Source: Sinonovacula constricta
Lineage: Eukaryota > Mollusca > Bivalvia > Cardiida > Solecurtidae
Direction of reading: 5' to 3'
Length of the DNA stretch: 64,000 bases
NCBI GenBank assembly: GCA_007844125.1
Contig: CM017561.1
Location: 23,775,208-23,839,207, forward strand
Shown here: positions 27,376 to 38,100 of the stretch, piece by piece
Numbering within the stretch: position 1 is the first letter of the stretch
Layout: each line of letters opens with the position of its first letter
Program-made: the position numbers and the translations under genes
Notes under the pieces: model-generated
What the model saw: the letters and a program-made list of their open reading frames with translations, nothing else
Told to the model about the DNA's origin: nothing
The model's database searches: none

Positions 27376-27933
27376 GGGCGCCCTGCACTATTTGCCTAAG
27401 TCCGACCAATTAGTGCTTACAAGGTTAAGTGCACATTGGCTGTCTCACGTTGTTCGGATATCATTGTTACGATGGTTTCTGCTAAGCACAGCTGACATGG
27501 TACATGATATTCATATAATTTGGTCAATTATGGAAAAGGGGTCTCTTATTACACACCTTTTGTAGATGCTAGAGAGGATAAACGCCGTTCAGTATCACTA
27601 ACTAGGAGTGAAGACCATTTAGATTAACGATTAAGTTGATTTAATAAGTGTGCACAACATTGAGGATGGAGATTTTAGGGTTAGGGCTAGATTATTAAAA
27701 TATTGTATGGTTTATTGTATACATTTTATGTATCTTGTATTCTTTATAATTGTATGAATAAAAAGAAAAACATTGCTCATTTGCAACATTCTTAATGACG
27801 CACATTAGTATATACTTTACAAACAGCAGCATTCTGTTTGATTGTCATGGCGTACACCATAGTGATTAACAGAAGAAATACTATTCCATTACATTTTAAG
27901 TAAAATCGATGCACACTTTAAGGCCTGTTCTGG
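27376..27933. other. No gene recognised
   Basis: AT-rich; nothing recognisable. Confidence 0.5.
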
Positions 27934-28691
27934 TAAAGATGGTCTACAACAGTTTGCCTCTATTAAACGCATGTAACAAGACTTTTCCTTTGTTTTGGGG
28001 AATTTAGGCACAATTTCTACATGAACTAGTACTTTAATCTAAGTAAAAGCGATTTTGAATACTATCTACATTGTCATTCTCTCACCAGAGGGCGTGCTAC
28101 ACAAGTTTCGCTTACACCTCTGTCAACGCCGGGAAAAGTAGTTCTCATACACGTGATATTCTATAGTCACATGTCGCAAAATAGTTCCCCGAAAATTTGG
28201 GTTAAAATATATCTTAAACATTGTTCTAAAAAAAAAAATACCCATTTTCATTTTAAGTAAAATATACAGAGATCAAAATAATCTCACGAGCATTTTATTC
28301 ATTATTTATATTTTGTACAAGAATCTTGTACACCGGGCGTTATCAGAGGTGTAAGCGAAACTTGTGTAGCACGCCCTCTGGTGAGAGAATGCTACATTGT
28401 TAGACGGTACATATTGCGAAAAGGTTACTTTAAATGTTCCTCCTTTCCAAAATTTATAAATATGCACGATTGTGATCTCTGACAAACAACAGCACAACAG
28501 ATATCGACATCAGAACGGACTACCCGGATGAAGATATAAGTGATCTCAAAAGTTTGTAGTTATGCATCACTGTTTTCACAGATCTAAGACATCAATGAAC
28601 GGCATTTTGCAGTAACTTTCCGGGTTTACAATGAATTATTTGGCTTTTTGAGAAAACTGTCTTTGGTCCAAACTGTCGTATACCATCTTTA
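27934..28691. mobile_element. Possible outer DNA-transposon remnant
   Basis: TAAAGATGGTCTACAACAGT at the left end (27934) recurs inverted at 28669-28691 with 21 of 23 positions matching. The pair brackets the younger element at 28075-28391, giving a nested arrangement. No coding capacity and no clear duplication. Confidence 0.5.
28066..28400. mobile_element. 317-bp MITE with 48-bp perfect TIRs and 9-bp target duplication
   Basis: The ends 28075-28122 and 28344-28391 are exact reverse complements over 48 bp (outermost CATTCTCTCACCAGAGGGCG). CTACATTGT is duplicated directly outside (28066-28074, 28392-28400). Long TIRs with a 9-bp duplication suggest a Mutator-like (MULE) origin. There is no open frame. 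Confidence 0.95.
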
Positions 28692-28881
28692 AGATAACGT
28701 TTGCAAAATAAAAATAAATCTGGGTCGGTTTATCGTATCTGGGTAAGGAACCTCATTCTAGACCTTTTATCTATCTTGACATAATTTAGACAGTTTATTG
28801 GCGTGACTGTGCATGTGCTCGGGACCCTTTGAAAATGTTGCCTTGTTTCCCACCACCCTCCACATGAACATGATTCCCTTA

Positions 28882-29400
28882 AATTGAAACCATTCTTAAG
28901 CTCCCAAAGCAGCTGAAAACGTTATCAATCTCTCTGGGCATTTGAAACCATTCTTAAGCTCTCCATGCAGCTAAAAATGTTATCATTCTCTCTGGGCATT
29001 TGAAACCATTCTTAAGCTCTCCAAGCATCTGAAAACGTTATCAATCTCTCTGGGAATTTGAAACCATTCTTAAGCTCTCCAATCAGCTTAAAACGTTATC
29101 AATCTCTTTGGGCATTTCAAACCATTCTTTAGCTCTCCAAGCAGCTGAAAACGTTATCAATCTCTCTGGGCATTTGAAACCATTCTTAAGCTCTCCAATC
29201 AGCTGTAAACGTTATCAATCTCTCTGGGCATTTGAAACCATTCTTTAGCTCTCCAATCAGCTGAAAACGTTATCAATCTCTCTGGGCATTTGAAACCATT
29301 CTTAAGCTCTCCATGCAGCTGTAAACGTTATCAATCTCTCTGGGCATTTGAAACTGGCCTTAAGCTACCTGATCATTTGAAACCGGCCTTAGTTCTCTTA
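28882..29400 (+). repeat. 58-bp tandem array, about 9 units
   Basis: The unit is GAAACCATTCTTAAGCTCTC, CAAGCAGCTGAAAACGTTAT, CAATCTCTCTGGGCATTT. The last units are degenerate. Confidence 0.93.
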
Positions 29401-29508
29401 GCATTGAAACTAAGATACAACCCCACAAAAATCATATTAACAAAAAAGATACGCTGTTAAGTTTGTTATAAATTTTCAAAAATGGCCTCACTCGTTAATT
29501 TTGAAGTA

Positions 29509-29577
29509 TTGTTGATGATGATGATGATGATGATAATGATGATGATGATGATGATGATGATGATAATAACAACAATA
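29509..29577 (+). repeat. (GAT)n microsatellite
   Basis: Nearly pure GAT/ATG triplets with two interruptions, ending in AACAACAATAATG. Confidence 0.95.
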
Positions 29578-29794
29578 ATGTGAGTCAAACTGAAATTCGT
29601 CCAGTCGGGTCTTGGGTCAAATGTCAAAGGTGGTTAGAAGGCAGTAATAAAATGTCGTTTCATAACGGCGTTCGAGATGCATGTTGGGTGTATGGTCAAT
29701 ACTTGGGTAACAAAACTGAACAATATATCACGCGTCTTTCATGCGTACAGTCATAAAAGGACAAGTGTGATCCATTCTTCATTCTTCTGCAATC

Positions 29795-29821
29795 ATGGGG
29801 CGCTGAAGCGCGGCGCCCCAT
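29795..29821 (+). repeat. GC-rich hairpin
   Basis: ATGGGGCGC and GCGCCCCAT form a perfect 9-bp stem around a 9-nt loop. It stands in AT-rich sequence and a related, decayed sequence occurs near 47103-47140, so it is probably part of a repeat family. Confidence 0.6.
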
Positions 29822-30389
29822 ATGGAATGTAGCCTAATATCTCAACTTTACCACTGATGTTAAAATTGCTGCGTCAGACGGGTGTAATTTGCGGGTATGT
29901 AGTGATATTAGTATGCGAGCATATGGCGGTATGTCCCACTCGGAACTCCTCGGGTAATTCCGTCCTCTACGTAATCATCTATGTATCCGAAGCTTGTCGG
30001 AGATCGCCGAGTAGGTACGATTGGGTATGTCCATGGGCAAGGGCGCGAGACTCTGTTTCTGGACAAGGACTGTCAATGTCAGCCAAACTTGGGACTTGCA
30101 CACTGGAGTCCTTCGAGTGTTGTCACGCACGAACTATTTGTAGAATCACATTTAAGGCCCTCAGTTTTGAAGAAATCTGGTCGATGCTAATGCTTATGCA
30201 ATTTCTGTTTATCTTGTATTTAAGTGATTGGATGGGTGATGTTGTGGTTGTGGTGGTGATAGTAATAGTGGTGGCAATGGTAATGAATTATGGTAGTAAT
30301 GATGATAACGGAGTTGGTTGTTATAGGGATAGAATTGGTGTTTCTTATGGTGGTGGCTGCAGTGCGAGCTTGTGGTGTTGATGGTAGTG

Positions 30390-30396
30390 ATGGTGA

Positions 30397-30435
<39 letters not shown>

Positions 30436-30677
30436 GCTGATGATGATGATGACAATGATGATGATGATGATGATACCCCTTTTCTCCATTTACCTCTCAA
30501 CGACAGTACCGTTAATGTTGGACAAGGAGTACCAGGGTCCCTTTTAAGGGCAGCACTTATACAAACTTGGACAGAAACAAACATTGAATGCTGCTGCTGC
30601 TGCTGCTGCTGCTGCCGCTGCTGCTGCTGCTGCTGCTGCAAGAGCTGCTGATGATGGTGGTATGGTGATGTTGTTGT

Positions 30678-30718
<41 letters not shown>

Positions 30719-30725
30719 TTGTTGT

Positions 30726-30791
<66 letters not shown>

Positions 30792-30800
30792 CGATGATGA
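30390..30800 (+). repeat. Cluster of (ATT)n, (GAT)n and (CTG)n microsatellites
   Basis: (ATT)n is at about 30398-30435, GAT-rich runs at 30436-30475 and 30677-30800, and (CTG)n at about 30591-30645. The phrase AAGGGCAGCACTTAT occurs on both sides (30545 and 30837), so the cluster sits in a partly duplicated segment. The homopolymeric frames here are artefacts. Confidence 0.9.
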
Positions 30801-30900
30801 TACGCCGAAGCTGGGCACAGAGTAAGAGGTTCCCTGGTAAGGGCAGCACTTATGTTAACAAATGCAAACATTTACCACGGGCAAAGCGACGTGTTGAGTA

Positions 30901-31500
30901 AATAAGCGATCTATTTGTTGTACTCTTAATTTAAACTTAAGTATGGACAAAGGCACCTGCGAAATATTGAATTTGTGATTGCGTATTCATACAGGTGTTT
31001 TGTTGTTTTTTTATCTAATATTTTCTCTGGATCCGTTTTATTTGTCTATATCAATATAAATATCCAGATCATTGATAATGTTCTGAAATTAACAGTCATG
31101 TCCGAATAAAAGACACCCACGGTTTTAGTACATTAGCTTATAACTACATACAACATAGTACAAGTTTGCTATAAGAAAAATAACATGCGCTTTTAACCTT
31201 TCAAAAATGTTGGGCTAAGTTTTCCTGGCGTTGTGTTAATAATTTATAGCAACACAAATAGTCTGCTATTAAATGAACATAACTTTCTATGCACTGGGCA
31301 TTAGATTTATTGAAATTACGAATAAATTAACCCAATCAGTCAATGGGGGCGGGGTTGGGGCCTACACTTCTGTAAATTTTATAAATGAAAAAAATGGCCA
31401 TTACAAGTGTTCCAACTAAACTATCAGTCAACAAGGCAAATATATGCCCTTACAGTTTTTTTTTTAATTTAACCCTATGTGTCTTTTGTTTATGTTACGT
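30901..31500. other. No gene recognised
   Basis: AT-rich; nothing recognisable before the LINE remnant. Confidence 0.5.
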
Positions 31501-31501
31501 A

Positions 31502-31840
31502 AATAAACACAATACTTTAACCAGGATTAGTTCTTTACTGTTTAGCATCTTTATAGGAACTCAGTACCACTCTAATTCTTTCTTCCCACGCACCATCAGA
31601 CTTTGGAATGCTCTGCCTGTTGACATTAAGGCAAGTGCAAGCCCTGAAAGCTTCGCAAAAGGCCTCATGTCAATCTCACTCAAACCGTAACCATAACATG
31701 TATCTTTTAATATTTTATTTTTAATCTAACTTGTAATATAGTGCCTGGCTTTTTAATTTACTGTCCCCGACCTCCCTGTTATAATCAGTATTGATTGTAG
31801 GGAGAAACACATGTAGATGTAGATATGACAAAGTGAAACG
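31502..31840 (+). pseudogene. 3' end of a non-LTR retrotransposon (LINE) ORF2
   Basis: The frame ending at the TAA at 31688-31690 reads SNSFFPRTIRLWNALPVDIK and then PESFAKGLM. The SFFPRTIRLWNALP signature is typical of the extreme C-terminus of CR1/L2/jockey-like reverse transcriptase ORFs. The reverse transcriptase and endonuclease domains are missing, so this is a 5'-truncated dead copy. The following sequence to about 31840 (with TGTAGATGTAGATATGAC) probably is its 3' UTR. It ends about 230 bp before the MITF start codon. Confidence 0.8.
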
Positions 31841-31849
31841 AGATTTTGG

Positions 31850-32071
31850 GTAAGGGGAGACTACTGTGGTATGACTTATTGTCAATGATTTCGGAGTGCT
31901 TTGCCCATACTTTGGAATTCCCCATACCAGCCACAGCATTACGTTATGTTACTAAAAATAGCCTACACTTGACGCCCGAGAATTTCAACCAATCAGACAG
32001 TGTACTACTATCAGCCATTTTCACGACTTTGTTTTGGGAATTTAGTCCGTAAGAGACAGAAATCTTTACAA
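31850..32071 (+). promoter_or_regulatory. Probable core promoter and 5' UTR of MITF exon 1
   Basis: A CCAAT box in the NF-Y-like context AACCAATCAG is at 31989-31993. A reverse YY1-type GCCATTTT is at 32014-32021, and the start codon itself sits in a YY1-type AAATGGCGG at 32070-32078. No TATA box is seen. The layout suggests a TATA-less CCAAT/YY1 promoter with a short 5' UTR; the transcription start is not determined. Confidence 0.45.
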
Positions 32072-32178
32072 ATGGCGGATTCTGGAATCGACATCGATCT
32101 GTACAGTTGTATGACAGGGGAGGAAAACAACATGTCTGGTTCATATTACGAATTGAAGAGCAACACTATCGTTTCAAG
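32072..32178 (+). CDS. MITF: MITF exon 1 (coding): N-terminal degron-like exon
   Basis: Encodes residues 1-35 plus two bases of codon 36. It starts at the ATG in AAATGGCGG and ends at the donor AAG|GTAATA. The peptide opens MADSGIDID and contains SYYELKS. This matches the layout of vertebrate MITF exon 1B1b (ESGIVPD near the start, YYELKS later). That region of MITF-A/TFE3 is reported to act as a nutrient-dependent SCF/beta-TrCP degron, and DSG is the classical start of such a degron. The ATG is chosen because the upstream in-frame stretch has only a GTG (32000) and no conserved residues. Phase 2 exit joins exon 2 to make AGT (Ser36). Confidence 0.9.
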
Positions 32179-35100
32179 GTAATATATCGCTGTTATTTAT
32201 TTGCAGTTTGTGGTGGCTATGTTTTTATGAACGTGTGATGACGTCAGGCGTCATTATTTAGGACATGCTAGTTAAAAGTGCGCACAGGCAACAAAGGTGC
32301 GTGTTATACATGGATTCAATATGCATGTTAGAAAGGTTGCTCGTCAGTTGTAATTCTTACTTTACTTCTGTATGTTAAGTTTGTTGACAAGTTGTCGATC
32401 TGTAGACATGCAAGTTTGTTGGTAGCCAGTATGTACATGATTTAAAACCTACACCTTCAGTAACCAATCAAATGTAGACCTACCTTACTCCCACATCACC
32501 AAGTCTTTCAGCTAAAAAGAAAAACTTTACAATAGACTAAAGATAAATTGACACGTCAAAAAGACCACAAAACATCTTCCAATATGAGTTATCATGGGAA
32601 ATGTCGATGTAATTAATCATTCTGTTTCATAATTATAATTTGGGCTGTTTGTTGCATTTTGACAATGATGTACAAACAATTAGGTAATATATATGGAATG
32701 TAGCCATGTGCAGAAATTCATCTACCTCACTGTGTATATTTTGCACCCTAACTCAATACTTACTGTTGTTATATATATTGTTTTCCATTAAGTAAAAAAA
32801 ACATCATCAGAATTTTTAGTCTTGATGGAGAAGAAGTATATAATTATAATTTATTCAGATTGAAATAAATGGGACAGAAGATGTGTTAGTGCGAATGTTT
32901 AACCAAGGAATATATGTTTGGTGGCATGGCTGTATAACTAGGATGGTATAGAAAATATGTTAACATCATTATAGCACTCTGAAGGCAGTTCCTTAGCAGG
33001 CATTAATAGAAATGTTATAAATAAAAATATATATTATGCTTTATGTGTCTGATGGAGCAACTGGTCTGTCGACTCCAGTTACGTGAGGCCAGGGGGTTCA
33101 ATCCCAGCCCTCAGCATACCAAAGTCGTTAATTTTGTTAGTGGTAAAGCTCCCTTGCTAACACTCAAGCAAAAATAAGGGTAGTTCCATGACTGGTAAGC
33201 CCAGTGTCAGATAATATGACTAGGTGTGGTATCATGACAGGTGTTCATGGCATGCTATACACAGTGAAGGCAGCACTATATCTGCTTCAAGTGGATGCCC
33301 TCTCCAGATAACTGAAATACTGTTGGTGGGATGGTAAACCCAATAAACGTACAAACAACTGGTCTGTTGTTGATTATTTATGTTGAAAGTCAGGTTAAAT
33401 CATTGATGTTTCTATTAAAAATTATGTTTTCAAAGTTTTATAAAAAAAATACAAGTATAACTGGAAAAAAATCATTGTATGATATTACTGACTGACTGAA
33501 GTAGGGTGGGTGGAAGAGTCATGACTAAGCCAGGTTCTAGATTCAAAATTGATCAAAATTTAATCTTGTAAATAACCTGATAATTTTGGCAAAAGATAAT
33601 TGCATAACTTAAACTTGGTTGATTAGATAGACTCATTAGATACAGCAATCCAAAGTCTACTTCGCTATCTACTTGACAGTACAATGTATTATATTCTGGA
33701 GTGGTTGTAGAGTTGGATGAAAGTTATTCATAAATTTGAAGCAAAACCTGTGCTTCTGATACAGTTAGCGTGCTTTGTATAAAGTTTGGTTATCCTGCAC
33801 AAATTATGTATGCTTGTAACCTGAAAGAAAAATCCAAAAAATATTGAAGATTTGTCAAGCTGGCCTTGTCACATTCAAGGGTGCAGATGCCTTAATTGAA
33901 GTCCTAGACTTGTAACGCTTCTGACTGCACAACCTCTTACTGCATGGGTTTGAGTCCCTTTAGGGAAAGGGGCTTCTAGCTTATCTGGTTCTAAAGAGAT
34001 ATTTGCCATAAAATATGTTGTGACATAGGGTCATAATGTTTATACACAAGCTTTAAAAGAAATGACAGGAGCATCATGTTTATGTTGTTTGCATTCATAA
34101 TTGTAGTTTAAAAAAGCATTAAATTAAAGATGATGATGACAATGGTGATGACAATGGTGATGACAATGGTGATGACAATGATGATGACAATGGTGATGAC
34201 AATGATGATGACAATTGTGGTGACAGTGATGATGACAATGATGATGACAGTAATGATGACAGTGGTGATGACAGTGATGATGACAGTGATGATGACAATG
34301 ATGATGACAGTGATGCTGACAATGATGATGACAGTGATGATGACAGTGATGATGACAGTGATGCTGACAATGATGATGACAGTGATGATGACAATGGTGA
34401 TGACAGTGATGATGACAGTGATGCTGACAGTGATGATGACAATGATGATGACAATGATGCTGACAGTGATGCTGACAATGATGATGACAGTGATGCTGAC
34501 AATGATGATGACAGTGATGCTGACAATGATGATGACAGTGATGATGACAATGATGATGACAGTGATGCTGACAATGATGATGACAGTGATGCTGACAATG
34601 ATGATGACAGTGATGATGACAATGGTGATGACAGTGATGATGACAATGATGATGACAGTGATGATGACAGTGATGATGACAATGATGATGACAGTGATGA
34701 TGACAATGATGATGACAGTGATGCTGACAATGATGATGACAGTGATGATGACAATGATGATGACAGTGATGCTGACAATGATGATGACAATGATGATGAC
34801 AGTGATGATGACAATGGTGATGACAGTGATGATGACAATGATGATGACAGTGATGCTGACAATGATGATGACAATGATGATGACAATGATGATGACAATG
34901 ATGATGACAGTGATGATGACAATGGTGATGACAGTGATGCTGACAATGATGATGACAGTGATGCTGACAATGATGATGACAGTGATGATGACAATGGTGA
35001 TGACAGTGATGATGACAGTGATGATGACAATGATGATGACAGTGATGCTGACAATGATGATGACAGTGATGATGACAGTGATGCTGACAATGATGATGAC

Positions 35101-38100
35101 AGTGATGCTGACAATGGTGATGACAGTGATGATGACAGTGATGCTGACAATGATGATGACAGTGATGCTGACAATGGTGATGACAGTGATGATGACAATG
35201 ATGATGACAGTAATGATGACAGTGGTGATGACAGTGATGATGACAATGGTGATGACAGTGATGATGACAATGATGATGACGATGATGATGAAAGTGATGA
35301 TGACAATTGTGATGACAATGGTGATGACAATGATGATGACAGTGATGATGACAATGGTGATGATAGTGATGATGACAATGGTGATGACAATGGTGATGAC
35401 AATGATGATGACAATGGTGATGACAATGGTGATGACAGTGATGATGACAGTGATGATGACAATGATGATGACAGTGATGATGACAATGGTGACGACAATT
35501 GTGATGACAATGATGATGACAATGGTGATGACAATTGTGATGACAATGATGATGACAATGGTGATGACAATGATGATGACAATGGTGATGACAGTGATGA
35601 TGACAGTGATGATGACAGTGATGATGACAATGGTGATGACAATGATGATGACAATGATGATGACAGTGATGATGACAATGGTGATGACAATGGCGATGAC
35701 AATGGTGATGACAGTGATGATGACAATGGTAATGACAATTGTGATGACAATGATGATGACAATGGTGATGACAATGATGATGACAGTGATGATGACAATG
35801 GTGATGACAATGGTGATGACAGTGATGATGACAATAAAGATGATAATTGTGATGACAATGATGATGACAATGATGATGACAATGGTGATGACAGTGATGA
35901 TGACAATGGTGATGACAATGGTGATGACAATGATGATGACAATAGTGATGACAATTTAAGATGACAATGATGATGACAATGGTGATGACAGTGATGATGA
36001 CAATGGTGATGACAATGGTGATGACAATTGTGATGACAATGGTGATGACAATTGTGATGACAATGGTGATGACAATTGTGATGACAATTGTGATAACAAT
36101 GACGATGGCAATGATGATGACAATTGTGATGACAGTGAAGATGACAATGGTGATGAAAATGGTGATGACAATGGTGATGACAATGATGATGACAATGGTG
36201 ATGACAGTGATGATGACAATGGTGATGACAGTGATGATGACAATGATGATGACAATGGTGATGACAGTGATGATGACAGTGATGATGACAATGGTGATGA
36301 CAATGATGATGACAATGATGATGACAATGGTGATGACAATGATTATGACAATGATGATGACAATGATGATGACAATGGTGATGACAATGTTGATGACAAT
36401 GGTGATGACAATGGTATTGACAATGGTGATGACAGTGATGATGACAATGGTATTGACAGTGATGATGACAATGGTGATGACAATGGTGATGACAATGGTG
36501 ATGATGATAAAGATGTTAAACTAAATGATGATTAAGCATAAGATAAAGGCATAGATAACATGAATGTTGTTGTTATTGAAAGTGATAGCAGTGTTACAGT
36601 TATCATCAGATAGATGTTGATAGTAGGAGTTAGATAAGTCAATCAGTGGAAGATTAGTGCATTTAATTGGGTGGACTCTTGTAAAGTTTAAATATGACTG
36701 CTTGTACTTTAAAGGTTCTGTCAACAAGTTTGTCTTTATTTTTTAAACAGATCCTCAAATATACAAACTGTTAAGGTACTTTTTAATAAAAAGAGTAATA
36801 CTTTACTTTAGTAACAAAGTTATTATGTTTACTCAAAAACAATTGTCATGTTGATCTTTATCCCATCCACACCACTTGCACACTGTACATTATATGTATG
36901 ACTGTAGTGGCGGATCAAGGTGACAGTTGCCTATGTGTTAACAAAAAAGTTAAAACGTAACTAAAAACTAAAAAAATAGATAATTATAGTCTAAAAACTA
37001 AAAAAAATAGATAATTATAGTACACTGGCGTAGCTTCCTTAAGGCATTGTAGGTACGTGCCTACACAATTTTTAAAAAATATCAAAATGAAGGGGACAGT
37101 CGTCGCGGTGTATGCATGAGCTTTAGATACTCTAATCATGCAATCTATTGTGCCTAGTGCCATAGGTACATAGATTTATTGATTTTTACTGAAAAGCATA
37201 GCAAAAGCATATATACCCCCCCACTTCCTGCCTACACATGATTTTCTGTGAAGCTGCGTCCATGTAGTATGTAGGATTTAAACCAGGTCCCCCAACTATG
37301 AGAACCTAGCCTTCATTCTGTCGAAACCTTTCATATGTATATAGCAACAACATAATTAAAGACATTATATTGGATTAAGCAAGAAATAATATCTTGGTGG
37401 AACTTCTGACCACAGTGTAAATGTTGACTAGTAGTAGATGACTAGTAGAAACATGCCACTGGTCACATGACCCTTATTGATACGGTTGACCAGGATCCAC
37501 ACTATTTGATGAAGTGTCTGTAGCAAGCATGTCTTATAAACATTTCTTGAAGTTTTGAGCAGATCATATTGCTTATGAATAACTGCAGCAGGAAATGAAG
37601 GTGTTTGTGGTTTCCCATTTGTTTCTCATAATAATGAGTAGCATATCCTGTATAGCCAGTGTAGGTCACTTGTGTTTTACCACAATTGTACAGGACAATA
37701 GCAAATTATGAGACAATGCCCAAGAGAAAATTTACATTTCTTATCTTGATCTACGCTATTTTGTTTATCCTTATAAATACCTGATTAGCATATTAGCAGC
37801 TATCTCCATTACTGGTTAACTTAATAATAACCCTAAGTTTTGTCTAAGGTGTTTGCCATTAATAGCATCAGAAAGTTACAAGACTGTAGACATATGGGAC
37901 AGTGACTTCATAGCAGAAAGTGTACATCTTGATCAGACCCCCCCCCCCCCCCCCCCCTCCCCCTCCCCCTACACACACAAGCACACACACATACAACCAA
38001 AAGGTGGCAGCTGGAAATGGCTGAAACAGATTTTTCGTATTGGTCTAAACCTGATTAAATCCTGGGAAAATTATAAAGAAATTCCAGACAAGGGATTTAT

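Noticed and set aside
26525..27565. Arg/Gly/Pro-rich open frames up to 271 codons
   Set aside because: Four or more overlapping frames open at once across a GC-rich minisatellite; a composition artefact.
29857..30381. 174-codon plus-strand frame
   Set aside because: The end is GTG/GAT simple sequence and the start contains dispersed repeat sequence shared with 19320; no domain.
34119..36524. Open frames of about 610 codons (Ser/Leu-rich on minus, Met/Thr-rich on plus)
   Set aside because: They derive from the 12-bp minisatellite, are low-complexity on both strands, and have no flanking gene structure.
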